Positions 1-10,986 of a DNA stretch of 64,000 bases are shown here, in pieces. Position 1 is the stretch's first letter. Each line of letters begins with the position of its first letter. The notes beneath the pieces are model-generated. The model saw only the letters and a list, made by a program, of their open reading frames with translations. It was not told the DNA's origin and did not search any database. Origin of the DNA: Akanthomyces muscarius (taxonomy: Eukaryota > Ascomycota > Sordariomycetes > Hypocreales > Cordycipitaceae). Made by a program: the position numbers and the translations under genes. The stretch is taken from positions 806,001 through 870,000 of the forward strand of contig NC_079245.1 in assembly GCF_028009165.1 (NCBI RefSeq), read 5' to 3'.

Positions 1-187
1 TCCCTAGATAGACCCAAAGGAATAGATGTAATTCTCTATAATATTGCTATAGTTTCCGGGGCCTGAGGTATTACCCTTGGAGAGGCTAGCAACTGCCTCA
101 CCACTTCGACGCGTCCCGCCTTTACTGCCCATAGCAGCGGTGTCTAGCCGTCTCATGTTTTGGAGCCTGGATCGACGTCATCTCGCC

Positions 188-604
188 TTAGTAACAGTTA
201 TACCACTTCTTCGTGGTCTCTTCCACCCCCAATGAAAGTGGTGTTCGATGAAACCAGTCCTTGGCGTCCGCATTGATGGCATCTGCTTCAACGGGTTCGG
301 CTGGCGCTGGCAAAAATTCTGTCGCAGTATAGCCATTTTCCGACGCAGAGAAGAGTGAGCAAAGCCCATAGTCACATGTGTCGTCGTTGGCAGCATCTGT
401 GTCGAGGAGTCGTCTCACAATCGTGCTGTGGCCTTGCGAGGCGGCGAGGTGCAAATGCGTTCGGTTCTCCATTTTCAAGCAGCAGGTTCGCTGGTTCAAT
501 ATGACCTCCATACGCAGCCCAGTGCAACACGGTTGTGAAGTAATAGGTACTGAATTTAATGTCCAGGTTGGCGTGGCAAATGGGTTGAAAACTGCACTAT
601 TCAT
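188..604 (-). pseudogene. Decayed ankyrin-repeat fragment
   Basis: The minus-strand frame encodes 138 residues. The stretch NRTHLHLAASQGHSTIVRRL resembles one ankyrin helix-loop-helix unit, and a second poorer unit ends in FHRTPLSLGVE. The spacing between the two units is disturbed, the N-terminal third has no recognisable domain, and no long ORF continues on either side. I read this as the relic of a larger ankyrin protein, a common partner of fungal NACHT/HET-type proteins. There is no evidence that it is expressed. It lies at the left edge, so the rest of the gene could lie outside the window. Confidence 0.5.
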
Positions 605-3600
605 GGCCCCAGAGTGGCCTATGGAGTTATCTGCAGTATTCTAGCTAGCGGCACGGCCTGAGCAAATCAACAACCATGTCTAAGACATGCTGAATATAAT
701 GGTCAGCTGGCAGTTTTTTGTTTGGCGGCACTCGCGCCGAGCATCCACTCCGTCATTGGCCGTCGGGTCATGTCTACAATTTCTCTGGTATTCGCCTGCA
801 AAATGAGGGCGTGCAGCAAAATGTCGCGTGATAGTCAGCCTCGCTAAACAACCCGGAATCGGCAACCTTGGCGCGGATGGGATTACAGGTTATGATGAGT
901 ATATTGCCCTACTTGATATGGTTCCCCGGTCCTGTATTGATAGATAATACAGCGCTAGCAGGCAATGCTCGATAGTTGTGCGGGCTTCCTTGACGGTAAG
1001 TCTCTCAGCATTAGTGGAGTAATTGTCGCCAGGATTGCTCGCCGTTTCAGGCAATTTTGCATTGCCTCTAGCGCACACACGTTAAATGAACAAGCTGTCA
1101 AGTTGTGCAAAGCTTCAGCTATAAACTCTTCGGCCGGAACACTGCTCATTGACAAATCGCGCTCCTCATTCATCTCCAACCCCCCGTCGTCGCCAAGTCC
1201 AACGGGGTCATGCCGTTTCCATATCACCCTGACAAGTTCGCGCATTATGACTAGGCTGGCCGCACACACTATATTGCCGACCTTTCGTCTCATCCTTGGT
1301 TTATGACTTCCACCTTGTGGTACTGTAGATATACACTGAGGGGCCTAAATCTGTGTAGAACCCCAGACAATCAAAGCTCCTCCATTTTCCTGCCATCGGC
1401 CCGGCTCTATCCTCGCCACACTTCAATCACCACTATAAGAAGCAGCAAGGGGCTCGACATTGGAGCCGAGGGCGTCGAGCAACCCAGGGTTCCTGTTGTT
1501 TTTAGAGATGGGGATCGCCGCATCCCGGTCAAGAGCAACTTCAGCAAGCGCCAATAGCAGTATTCCTTGGTGAGAGCAGGAGGCACTCTAGTATAGACAT
1601 TCTCGCTAATTTCGGGTGATTGGGGCGGATCTCGCGCACGGTGTGAAAACAGGTACCGTCTAAGAGAGATCTGAGTAGAGAGGTGGTCGTAGGTCAGTGA
1701 TTAGTCAAGAAACGGAAACGGGCTGTATTCCGCCACCTTAACCAGTCTTTACTACCGGAGATTAGGCTGCGCCCACGCCATATTTCGGGGGTGTAGAGGC
1801 TCATCCCCCTTTCTGCTTCCTCCAACACTAAAATTCGACCTAACAATCTGGTAATTATTCCACATTTTCTCTTCCTTACTTGCAGAACTAATCCTAGCTG
1901 TGACCGGCTTTATGAGCGATCAAATTGCGCCCTCTGCGCGGGCAGTTCACGACCCGAGAGAGCAGAAGCGCCCTACCTTTCTAGTACACGAGTGGGTAGT
2001 ATGTCTCTAGAAGGTTAAAGTCCCTATAAAGGGAAATGCAATACCTAGTATTGCAGGGCTCCTCAGGAGACTCGACTACGGAGGCCCTTATCTACTCCGT
2101 ACACAGGAATTTTACCTATGTGTTTGTTCTTTTCCAGCGAGCTTTTACACCACAAAGATAACAACTAACAGTAGTACCCTCACTCGCTGGAAGCCTGCTG
2201 ACCTAGAGTACGGTCTCGCCGAGCTAGCATATACGTGGCTCTACTATCATGACAACGGAAGCATATTCTGGCCGGAAAACTCATCACATCTAAATTACAA
2301 CAAGGTACAATACCCTATAGACGAGATATAGTACGCTATGACCACCTCACATACCATCTCTTCCTAGTTGCTAATCTTGACAGAATTCTAGGGCTCATGC
2401 TTCAGCTCTTTTACAAGCTTAACCAGAAATACGGTAGACCGGCCACAGTTACAGATGTGGTGATGATGGCTTTCGGGAGTGATCAATATGTGTTATTCAT
2501 TGGACCATTGCGGCTTCGCGGTACGCCGTGCTTTTTAATGGACGAGGTCTATCTCTAAATTGCTTGGCTGGCTCTTTTGTGCCCTCAAAGCTAAAAATGT
2601 GACTACCGCCGCCTAGGTACCACTAGCGTCATAACGTTATCTCCCCGCATCGACCACTCGACCGCACTGCGCGCCAGTGTCTCAGCTGCGCTTCTTCCTG
2701 TCGCTTACGGGTATGAGCTACAACGCCATCACGACCATGGCTAGCTAGCTACATCATCTACGTATATTTTCTAGGCTAGGCTAAAGAATTTTCGACCTTC
2801 GAGGATAGCTCGGGCATAGCGAGTCCATAGAAGCCGCACCGTACCTAACATACATGTCAATTATCAGGCGCCAATAAGCGTAAAGCGAAGAAATTTGTCT
2901 AAACCTGTTTCCGTTGGTCGGGTATTATATTGTGAAGAGAACTCTGTAGATTGTCGACGTTCTGCGGCTGCGAGTAGCCCGCGTTTAAAAAGGGCGGACC
3001 AGTCCTGCGATTAAATACAAGCATCTACAGCTATACGACTATAACAGTGCTTAACACGGTTTCTTTAGGATTGTCGGCCTTTATTAACTGAACGAAGCGG
3101 CACTATACTGAGAGCCCCGCACATGATATATCATTATTAGTCTAGCTGCTAATACTTTTCCCAGAATATCATTGTGTCCTTATCTACCCTTTAAAGTGAC
3201 TGCCCGTTCCTAGTGACCGTCGATATCTTAACAACTAAAACCAGAATTATCCTACGTGAAGCACCCTTAACCTATTGTTTTGTTTACCATATTTTATTTT
3301 AAGCGAGTCTAAAAACCGTTAAGTCGGTGGCTGTGATGATTGTTTAGGTGAGCAACCCGCACGCCTACTACTCTATTTGCCTTAAAGCTACCACTAGTGT
3401 TGGCGTTAGGGGGCTTTTAAGACCTGGTGGCGAACCAGAATACACTATCGCGCGCTATATTGCTTAGGCTTCTATAGCTGCTTAGAATGCCGTTAGCCAG
3501 GAGTTTACCGCAGATCTAGAGAACACACTTGGTTTGGTAAAAGAAACGATCTATATTGCTCAAGAGATTTCACTCTATAATTATAGTGTTAGCGAAAATG

Positions 3601-3740
3601 CTGAGGTAAGAAATCTACGTTCTGAAAGTGCTTTCCAGCTTTAACATGCGAAACTAGGGGCAAAAGCTTAGTGATAGGTTCAGTTCTGCTAAAGGACGGG
3701 AATGTTTTATTTGACAGTGCTGGACCCGTGAGTGGGAGAT
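605..3740. other. Gene-poor decayed DNA
   Basis: No ORF here has convincing family similarity. Short coding-looking islands interrupted by stops occur near 2160-2330 and 2395-2550 on the plus strand, which suggests old genes or transposons eroded by point mutation. A minus-strand ORF at 955-1293 has no recognisable domain. TA dinucleotides look frequent, compatible with RIP, but the bias is weaker than at 61.4-61.6 kb. Confidence 0.4.
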
Positions 3741-3866
3741 ACGATTTTCGGCCATAGCACGACTTTAGGACACAGCATGACTTTTAGACACTGCACGCAT
3801 TTTGGTCACAGCACGCATTTTGGCCACAGGACGACTTTTAGCCGCAATCCATTTTCGGCCATAACA
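3741..3866. repeat. 18-bp tandem array, seven units
   Basis: Seven consecutive 18-bp units can be laid out without gaps, starting at 3741, 3759, 3777, 3795, 3813, 3831 and 3849. The best unit is ACGCATTTTGGCCACAGG, and most units keep a TTTT core followed by CACAGC or a close variant. Because 18 is a multiple of 3, the array reads through as a six-residue repeat on the minus strand, with units such as KMRAVT, KMRAVS and KSHAVS. It could be the repeat part of a decayed gene or a simple minisatellite. There is no spacer architecture, so it is not a CRISPR array. Confidence 0.7.
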
Positions 3867-4833
3867 TAAGCCGCAGCACAATCTTTGACTATAACACTGT
3901 GTTTCGACACGGATGGACACCAGAAAACGTGGCGCAAAAAAACAACGGCGAATCATGGGCAATACGGGACAAGTGCCCAGCGGAAAACGACTACGCCAAG
4001 AAATGGGACGCCGAGCGAGGACCACAGCCCAGAAGGAAGTAAGGAGAAGAGCGGCAACGAGCACTAAGTCACCAATGGACAAGCAGAAAGTTGCTCACCT
4101 GTCAGGCCGGGAGAGCAGAAAGTCATTAGCCAGCGCCAGCTGCTCGAGAATTCGCTGGACAAAAACATGTAGTGCGTTGCGGGCAAGAAAAACAGCAAAT
4201 GCACAAATAAACAGCTGCTAGCTCGCCACTAATAGTAAGGCCGCAAAACCACTAACTGGTCAAGACGCCGTTGAACGGAAAGACAACGACCAAGTGAGGG
4301 AAAACACACTGGATATGAATGACCCCTTCCAGATTCATGGCAGAAATACCAAGCATTTATCCCCACACACTCGCAGATCTGGCTTAAAAGACGGCGTCAT
4401 ATAACGTACGCCTGGCCTCGAGGTCACACTCAATTTGGCGCCAGATATACCATGGCAAGCCGCCCTAGAGTAATCCAGGCCCGCGTATACCTATGGCTCT
4501 TAAGAGACTGAACCCATACAAGAGTCATACTATCGTTACATCTGGCCTCCTCTACCTATCTCGACGTTCTAGAGGCTTCTTGAGGTAAGCGTATACTTCT
4601 GCTGGGAGTACCGAATTTAGCATTGAAGGCTGGCGGCTGTATAAGGGTCGCAGAAGCTCTCCCGTGCGATACGCGTGTATTATATGGCCCTACCAGAATC
4701 TGAGAAGCCGTACGTTCTCGCGCTGCAAGGAATGGAAGAGGCAGTAAGACAGGATTCCATCGATTCCATCATCCTAAAACTCGAGTTCGGAGCCCTGCAT
4801 CGAGATGTAAGACCCTAGAGGTTGCCTTGAAGC
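3867..4833. other. No gene recognised
   Basis: Overlapping ORFs of about 60-105 codons occur on both strands near 3885-4221, rich in Lys, Arg and Ala. None has a recognisable domain or start context, and the rest of the stretch has frequent stops in all frames. I see no RNA gene. Confidence 0.4.
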
Positions 4834-5340
4834 TCATACAGGAAGTCTGCCACTATTCCTAGGATGCTCACTCTGATCAGTGCCCAGAAAGAGCTGCCTG
4901 ATTTGCGGCAATAGCTCAGGAACAGCTGGTCGGGCATCAGCGCAGCCGTCTACAGTCGTAAGATCGGTGTCAACGTTCATATCTGCCTTACACATACCAG
5001 CATTCTCCAAATGAATATTTCCCACAATGGTTGGCGAATGTGGTAATCTCACTTGCTCCGCTCGCAAATGCTTCTGTTCTCTGAGGGTAGGTGCTGTTGC
5101 GCCAAATGTGTTTGCTCATAGCTTGACGTCTGTGTTTTCGACTGTGATTGGCTGATTCGTGGTACAAGCTTGTCTGAGACAGTCTGCGCCAGCAGACTCC
5201 TGGCTCTTTGAAATTGCCCTCATTTTCACAAGATCGTTACTTTGCTTTACTTTACGCCTTTTCTTCCGCGGCTTCGATCCGAACCTGCGTAGTCCATCCG
5301 ATTTCGCTTTGCAGCTCTCGCAAGCCCTCGCGAACCACAT
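4834..5340 (-). pseudogene. Broken ORF, possible nuclear protein relic
   Basis: Two minus-strand ORFs (5340-5116 and 5067-4834) lie in the same frame and are separated by a single TGA at 5116-5118 plus 16 codons without a further stop. The first part has a basic stretch, KPRKKRRKVK, that looks like a nuclear localisation signal, preceded by ACESCKAK, which loosely recalls the start of a zinc-cluster domain but lacks the remaining cysteines. It also contains KMRAISKS, similar to the six-residue unit of the 3741-3866 array. I do not recognise the family. The position inside decayed DNA favours a dead gene. Confidence 0.3.
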
Positions 5341-6260
5341 GCGGGTGGCGCATTCATCCCAGCTTTACGCTATGAATCCCGAACTGGAGATTTATTGCGC
5401 AACTCCCTTACGATGTGAGCAAAGAGCTTACTTATAAGCGAGCAACCCTATATGCCACTAATGTAGACCCTAATAGTAACAAGCAAATTTAGATACTTTT
5501 GCCGCCTAGCGAGAGTCCATTGCGGCGGCTATATTCCTTCTTGTCACTTTTCTCATATTTTCAGCGGCTAGCTATAGTACTTTCTTCATTTATAATAATG
5601 GGTAGGTGGGGCAGTGATGTTCTTTGTCCCCCACTCGCAAGTGTACTTGAACTGTGGCTACTTATTGTTTAGAATGGCGGTGTGACGCGATCGTGTCGTA
5701 CGCAATCGTCGATGAAGTACGTCACTACCAATTCCATTGGCCAGCACAGGACAGGCAAGAAAGTGCAACATACAATGTCGTCACTCTCAGCCAGCCATAT
5801 TTCGTCACTCAATGTCCGCTTTGCAGCGCCAACTCAAGAGCTATCATTTCATTGCTAAGGAGTACTTTCTCCCCGATAGCTCAATGACGACACATATCAA
5901 TGCAAAAGCGAAGGCATCCTTCTCGTTCCCGGATGCGCCAGATGATCTACTAACACCATTAAATATGGAGACTGAATTGAGATAATGTGGTCACCCTTGT
6001 TCCGTCGACAGAATTGTTAACGGTGGTCCTTATGCTTCTTACACCCGGCGCTAATGCCCTAGCCTGAGCCAATACATTTTCCAATTGGTTCGAGTTCCAC
6101 GAAGGGGCTTGCATACACTAAGGTTATTTAACTGGAATCTACCCCGAGCGACAAATGCGTGCTGGCTTCTGCATCACGCAATCCGCGCTGACCTTCCATA
6201 AAGACACCGAAAGTATCTTCAACTGCACAAGTCAACGCACCGTCTTGACGCCTCTATAAG
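5341..6260. other. No gene recognised; upstream region of the 6.26 kb gene
   Basis: Short overlapping plus-strand ORFs (5654-5887, 5737-5985) have no recognisable domain. The last few hundred bases probably hold the promoter of the gene starting at 6261, but no clear element could be identified. Confidence 0.3.
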
Positions 6261-7301
6261 ATGGGATCAGTACGGGAGCAATACTCCCATATGGGGCCAA
6301 ACCTTCTCTTTTCTGTCAAAAACACCAGTCTGTCTTTCCGTGCAGCACTCCTTGAGCACAAAAACCCCGATACCGTCCGCGGTGTCTTGGAACAGCTTCC
6401 GCTCAATTCATTCCTCACCAACACTGTGATTGCTGGTGAGACGTTGCAGATTGGAACCAAGATAGTTTCACTTAAGGGTGCGCACATGGTCGAGCGCGAA
6501 CTTGGTGGCGTGTACTGCTACGCACCTGGAGCACAGATCAACGTCTGCTATGGAAAGGTTACTGAGACAGCAAAAGTCAACCAGTTTGCTCAGGTTTATG
6601 CTGAGGATCTTGACGATTTGCGACTTGTCGGAAAGCTCGTTCGAGAGCAGACCATGGCCAGCGCCAATCGCAAAATTGTTCGCATCTCTGTCAGTTTGAT
6701 CGGCGGAACTACCGAGCCGGCCATAATTAAGCAGCCCGACGTCGCTTTGCCAAGCGATCCAAATCACTGGCGTGTCGTCAAGGCGGAAATCGAGAAATCC
6801 ATCGAAAATAATTGGCATGACGAACCAGATGAGATTCGTTTAATTCGGCTTGGCGTGGTTCAGAGCGGGGCAGGCACTGGGGGGAGCTCTTACCCGATCC
6901 TCGTTCATGACAAGGCTTATTTGATGGTGGATGGCGGGGGCATCTTATTCCGCTGTCTCAAGCTGTCGACCAATGAAAACATTACAGTGGAAGTGTTGAA
7001 GACAATCACCAACAGTATTTTCTTCGAAACCTTTGATCATTTTGTTTTTTTCGGTGATCTTGGACTTGAAACGTTGAAAAATCTCGGCTCCAGATACAAG
7101 GCGGCGCTTGACAGTGTCCACACCACGGACGAGTATGTCGAACTGTCGGCGCCATTGTTGCTCATTTTCAACGTTTTCCATCGTTGGATCAATCTCATAT
7201 TTCCTTGGCATCACGGTGCGGAATACCCCCACTGCACATTTGCAAACATTGCTGATGCATCCAAACTCCCAACCTACGGAGACGATGTCGCGAAGGCTTG
7301 A
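6261..7301 (+). CDS. Cucumopine synthase-like protein (cyclophilin-fold plus C-terminal helical bundle)
   Basis: This is an intronless ORF of 346 residues. The first half (about 10-150) resembles the cyclophilin-like fold of cucumopine synthase and DUF3830 proteins, with YAPGAQINVCYGKVTE and a following NQFAQVYAE strand. The second half (about 165-325) resembles the cucumopine synthase C-terminal helical domain: a WHDEPDEIRLIRLG helix and turn, a GSGAG-like glycine-rich segment and the FHRWINLIFPWHHG motif near the end. Agrobacterium cucumopine synthase condenses histidine with 2-oxoglutarate; fungal relatives exist, but I know of no proven role for them. Substrate and product are therefore not predicted. 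No signal peptide or membrane segment is evident, so it is probably cytosolic. The start is the first ATG of the frame and gives a full-length match. It stands alone between decayed DNA and a LINE relic, a context compatible with acquisition by transfer. Family assignment is from memory of motifs. Confidence 0.6.
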   Translation: MGSVREQYSHMGPNLLFSVKNTSLSFRAALLEHKNPDTVRGVLEQLPLNSFLTNTVIAGETLQIGTKIVSLKGAHMVERELGGVYCYAPGAQINVCYGKVTETAKVNQFAQVYAEDLDDLRLVGKLVREQTMASANRKIVRISVSLIGGTTEPAIIKQPDVALPSDPNHWRVVKAEIEKSIENNWHDEPDEIRLIRLGVVQSGAGTGGSSYPILVHDKAYLMVDGGGILFRCLKLSTNENITVEVLKTITNSIFFETFDHFVFFGDLGLETLKNLGSRYKAALDSVHTTDEYVELSAPLLLIFNVFHRWINLIFPWHHGAEYPHCTFANIADASKLPTYGDDVAKA

Positions 7302-7611
7302 GTTTGCTTTTAGCCAACACAAGTGGAAGCCCGTCTCTGTACTGAAGTAGGGTCTCTACTGGTCAGAGGCCCTGCAGGTAATAGTGGTAGCCGTACCCTA
7401 GTGTTATAAACGCTGGCTAAACGTTATATATACTGCTATTGCGCCTACATAAATTGCTGGAATTGCTTTCGATACCCTGATCTTTTGCCCTGTGGCCTGA
7501 CGGTAGAGCTTTCTGGATTTCAAAACTTGATTCCTAGTTTTAGAATATAAACCAATGCCAAATCCTCATTGTTGGGAAGACAAGTCTTCCTTACTAGCCT
7601 CCTAATTAAGC
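7302..7611. other. Intergenic, no feature recognised
   Basis: There is no ORF of note and no clear terminator. The stretch separates the cucumopine-synthase-like gene from the LINE relic and may already contain decayed transposon sequence. Confidence 0.3.
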
Positions 7612-8140
7612 ATGAACAGTGAACATTCAATCGATGGAGAGACTCACAAGATTATTGGCGAGCTGGCCGACCAGCTCGCTAAGGAATGGGTAAAAATGCC
7701 GGTAGGAGACAACCCCCTAACAGTCTCCTACTGCAAGCGCCACATGCGAAGCTTCCTTCCCATTGCCTTCCAGCGATGGTGGGATACAGTCAACCGAGAA
7801 AGCTATCACGGACTTGGTCTGAAAGCCGAACTGAAGAAGCTCCCCGAGCTGACACTTCAACGACGGCAGCTAGGATATCTCCTAGCCACGAGGGCACACC
7901 ACGGAGACTTCGCCGCGAGCGCTTCAGTCACGAAGACGCCGTGATAAACTGCCCATGTCGGCGCCGGAAGTTTCCAACTCACCTTTTCTAATGCAGGAAG
8001 ATCCCTCGCAGCCTCAGGCCTCGGCTGACACCCGAGCCTGATACCGCGATACGGAGAAACCTAGGTAGATCCTTCCAAATCTACGTAAAGCTCGCTGACT
8101 TCTATTATTCGAAGATCAATAAGCGATACTAAAGAATGGA
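7612..8140 (+). mobile_element. Tad1-like LINE relic (3' end of ORF2, after the RNase H domain)
   Basis: The plus strand encodes the C-terminal tail typical of fungal Tad1-clade non-LTR retrotransposon polyproteins. It starts with a remnant like the end of RNase H (ELADQLAKEW), then LGLKAELKKLPELTLQRRQL and LLATRAHHGDFA. The match continues in another frame with SHEDAVINCPCRRRKFPTHL, the usual cysteine-containing end, and then in a further frame with a helix resembling NLGRSFQIYVKLADF. At least two frameshifts are therefore needed to follow the protein, and the reverse transcriptase and endonuclease parts are absent. It is a dead 5'-truncated copy. The 3' end is not sharply defined. Confidence 0.7.
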
Positions 8141-8579
8141 AGACGCTCTAGCTGGCAACTAAGAGCCGATAAATCGCCCAAGCTGCGCTAACTGCTTGTA
8201 AAACCCGTTGTACTATTTCCTTTGTTACGTGGAAACACGCGTCAAACAAGCCTCACGGCACAACAACACTATAACACAGCACAGGTAGCTCTCCGCTGAC
8301 AGAAGCCGCCTACAGCAAGAACCGCCAATTGAGAAGAAGCAGTTTTATCTCGATTGGCGCGTAGCTGCTACTATAGGAGGAGTTCGGGTCATGAAGTCGG
8401 TGCGAAGAGCCCTATTGTAATAGCCTATGGAGTCTAACACAATAGTAGTCACGTGGCTAATAAGACAACAGGCAGGCTCTAGGGCCCCGCCATCTTAGTA
8501 TAGAGACCCCGCCATCACACTCTAAATATTATTATCTTCACTTTCTGTTTTACTAATACCATTCGCATTACTCACCGAC
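8141..8579. other. Intergenic, no gene
   Basis: This stretch lies between the LINE relic and the HET gene. It may include the LINE 3' untranslated part and the HET promoter. No ORF or RNA gene was recognised. Confidence 0.3.
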
Positions 8580-10888
8580 ATGAACGCTTCGTCAATCGTT
8601 GTCGAAGAGGATGTGTCAATCTATGCATATAAACCATTGCAAAATAAGGATGACTTTCGCCTTGTTACAGTTTTACCCGGTCTTTTTGAGGACAAAATTA
8701 TTCTCAAGATTTCACATGTACTTCTGCTGCCGCTTAGTCCAACGGTGTCGCGACGGATGGTCCTCACAGAACTGAAAAAAACACTGCCACAAAAACTGGG
8801 ATGCCCATGAGGCACGCGCAACTCATCGATTCCTGTTCTCCTTCCAGAATTCGGAGACAGGGTTGCTGATCTCGTCGTGGACGCACCCAATCGAAACGAT
8901 CAACCCATCCCTCTATTTCCAGCCGAACGAAAGGAGAGAAGACTACGGACCGAAATTTGAAGCCTTGTCCTACACATGGGGCTCTGCGCTTCATCCTGAA
9001 ACAGTATACATAGCAACCGAGACCTCCTTCTCGAAACTCTCCATCAGACAGAATCTCGCCTCTGCTCTACGCCATCTTCGCTATCCTGATAAACCACGCA
9101 CGATATGGGCCGACGCCCTTTGCATCAACCAGCTGGATGTCAACGAACGCAACCAGCAGGTTTCTCGAATGGTCGATATTTACCCACGCGCTCAGCGCGT
9201 GTTGGCGTGGCTAGGTCCAGACTCGGTAGATGTTAGCTATGCGATGCGAGCCCTCGATTTCCTGGGAAGTCAGGTTATAACCACTGTCGACAACTCGACC
9301 ATATTCGCCCCTGAAGCGACAGAAAGACAATGGGACCACCGAACGGTGCTCCCGTACGATCGCGGCACTTGGATGGGCATTGCACAGCTCTTGAATAGAG
9401 ACTATTTCAAACGGCTGTGGGTCGTCCAGGAGATCCAGCTCGCCAGGGAGGTTATTATGGTTTGTGGAAATAGTTTCGTAAGCTGGGATCGTTTTTTCAA
9501 CACAGTCAATTTCCTGTACAAGAGCGAGCCTCTTCCCCAGTCACTCATCCCGCGAATGAGGCTGCGGATAGTGAAGCGTCTAGTACAAATGGGGTTCAAT
9601 TATCCCATGTCTTGGAAACTTCTGAATTTGGTTGATAGAAGGGGCTGTTCTGATCAGCGGGATCTCGTTTACGGGCTCTTGGGTCTGCTACCAGCGTCGT
9701 TTTCTTTTCGGATCGAGCCCCGCTACGGCCTACCGGTCGGACACGCTTACAAAGAGGTCATGTTGGCGTACATTGAGCATGCGCAGCGACTTGACTTTTT
9801 TGAAGCTTGCTCTCTCGCGCGAAGAGAGAAGACCGGAACTCCTTCGTGGGTGCCGGACTTTTCGGCACCGCCGGCGGTCGGCAGAGAGGTCGGCATGCAG
9901 CTCGCTGCTGGGTACTCAAGATGCTGGGCAGAATATAGATGGGAGGAGCAATTACAGCAGGAAATCTTGAAGGTAGCCGGAGTACAATGCGCCAGAATAA
10001 CACATGTGTCGAAAACAATCCCAGTGAACGACAATCTTTCAGAGACACTGGCTGATGTGAGGGCAATGGAGCCTGACAAGCTCGACATGGCGCCATTGTA
10101 TATCACAGGTGAGACTTTCCGGGTGGCTTACGCAAAGACTGTGGCTGGGAATCATTTACAGGAGAGGTTCCCCACGCTCCAGTTTCCAAATCTGGAAACC
10201 TGGTTAACACAGGACTCCCCAAACGCTCTGTTTGGGAAATGGGCCAAGAGAGAAATGCCCTGTCCTGAGGCCCGGGCTAGTCATGCCAGGGTCCCGCTCG
10301 TATTCTCTCAGGAACGATCCTTGAGATTACTGCAGGGTCGACGATACTTTGTCACTGACATGGGATATATCGGATTAGGACCAGAGGGTTGTGAGGTTGG
10401 TGAGTGGTCAAAGCTCGAAATCATCAAGATGCAATTACTTCAGAGGCTGCTAACAAGTCTTAGGCGACATCATCTGCGTCTTACTTGGCTATGACGCTCC
10501 AGTGCTGCTACGGCTACAGTCGAGAAACCCTCGAACCTTTGTCCTCATCGGAGACGCATTCGTCTACGGGCTGCACGACGCCACGGCACTGCTGGGCCCG
10601 GTACCCAGTCCATGGCGAGTGCAGGTTTTTGAAGATGACGCTGGATATTTAACAACATACAGATTTTTCAACCCACAGTCCAATGTACTCTCGGACGAGG
10701 ACCCAAGGTTCGGGCTCGTCGAGCAGTGGACGAGGATTCCTAACCCTCCCAGGGCGCCGGATGATCCGGTCATATTGCAATGCTTCAAACACAAACAAAC
10801 AGGGGAGGTGATTAAGCATGATCCCCGATTGAGCCCGGAAGCTTTGATCGCGCGCGGCTTGAGTGTCGATAACTTTTGCCTTATTTAA
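8580..10888 (+). pseudogene. Heterokaryon incompatibility (HET) domain protein, frameshifted
   Basis: HET proteins mediate non-self recognition and cell death after hyphal fusion. The gene starts at 8580 with a typical N-terminal segment (YKPLQNKDDFRLVTVLPG). It runs to LKKTLPQ, where an A5 run at 8791-8795 shifts the frame: one A fewer would continue directly into NWDAHEARATHRFLF and ISSWTHP. The HET domain follows, with FEALSYTWGS, the RTIWADALCINQ core and AQRVLAWLG. An intron at 10400-10463 (GTGAGT, branch GCTAAC, TTAG) joins GCEVG to GDIICVLLGYDAPV, and the last exon ends at 10888. Everything except the A run is consistent with an intact gene. It may therefore be a true +1 frameshift or a homopolymer sequencing error. 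As the sequence stands, the product would stop after 76 residues. Confidence 0.8.
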
Positions 10889-10986
10889 GATGACAGTCTT
10901 ACCTACTCACTTGGAGTAAGTGCTATAGTATATAGACCATAATAAGACACTGGAAAGTGGCATCACTTTTTTAGTGTAATAATGGA

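Noticed and set aside
3741..3866. Possible CRISPR-like array
   Set aside because: The 18-bp units are contiguous with no unique spacers, and the window is eukaryotic.
6080..6130. tRNA T-loop-like word GGTTCGAGTTCC
   Set aside because: The flanking bases do not pair as a T-stem, and no anticodon arm or acceptor stem was found.
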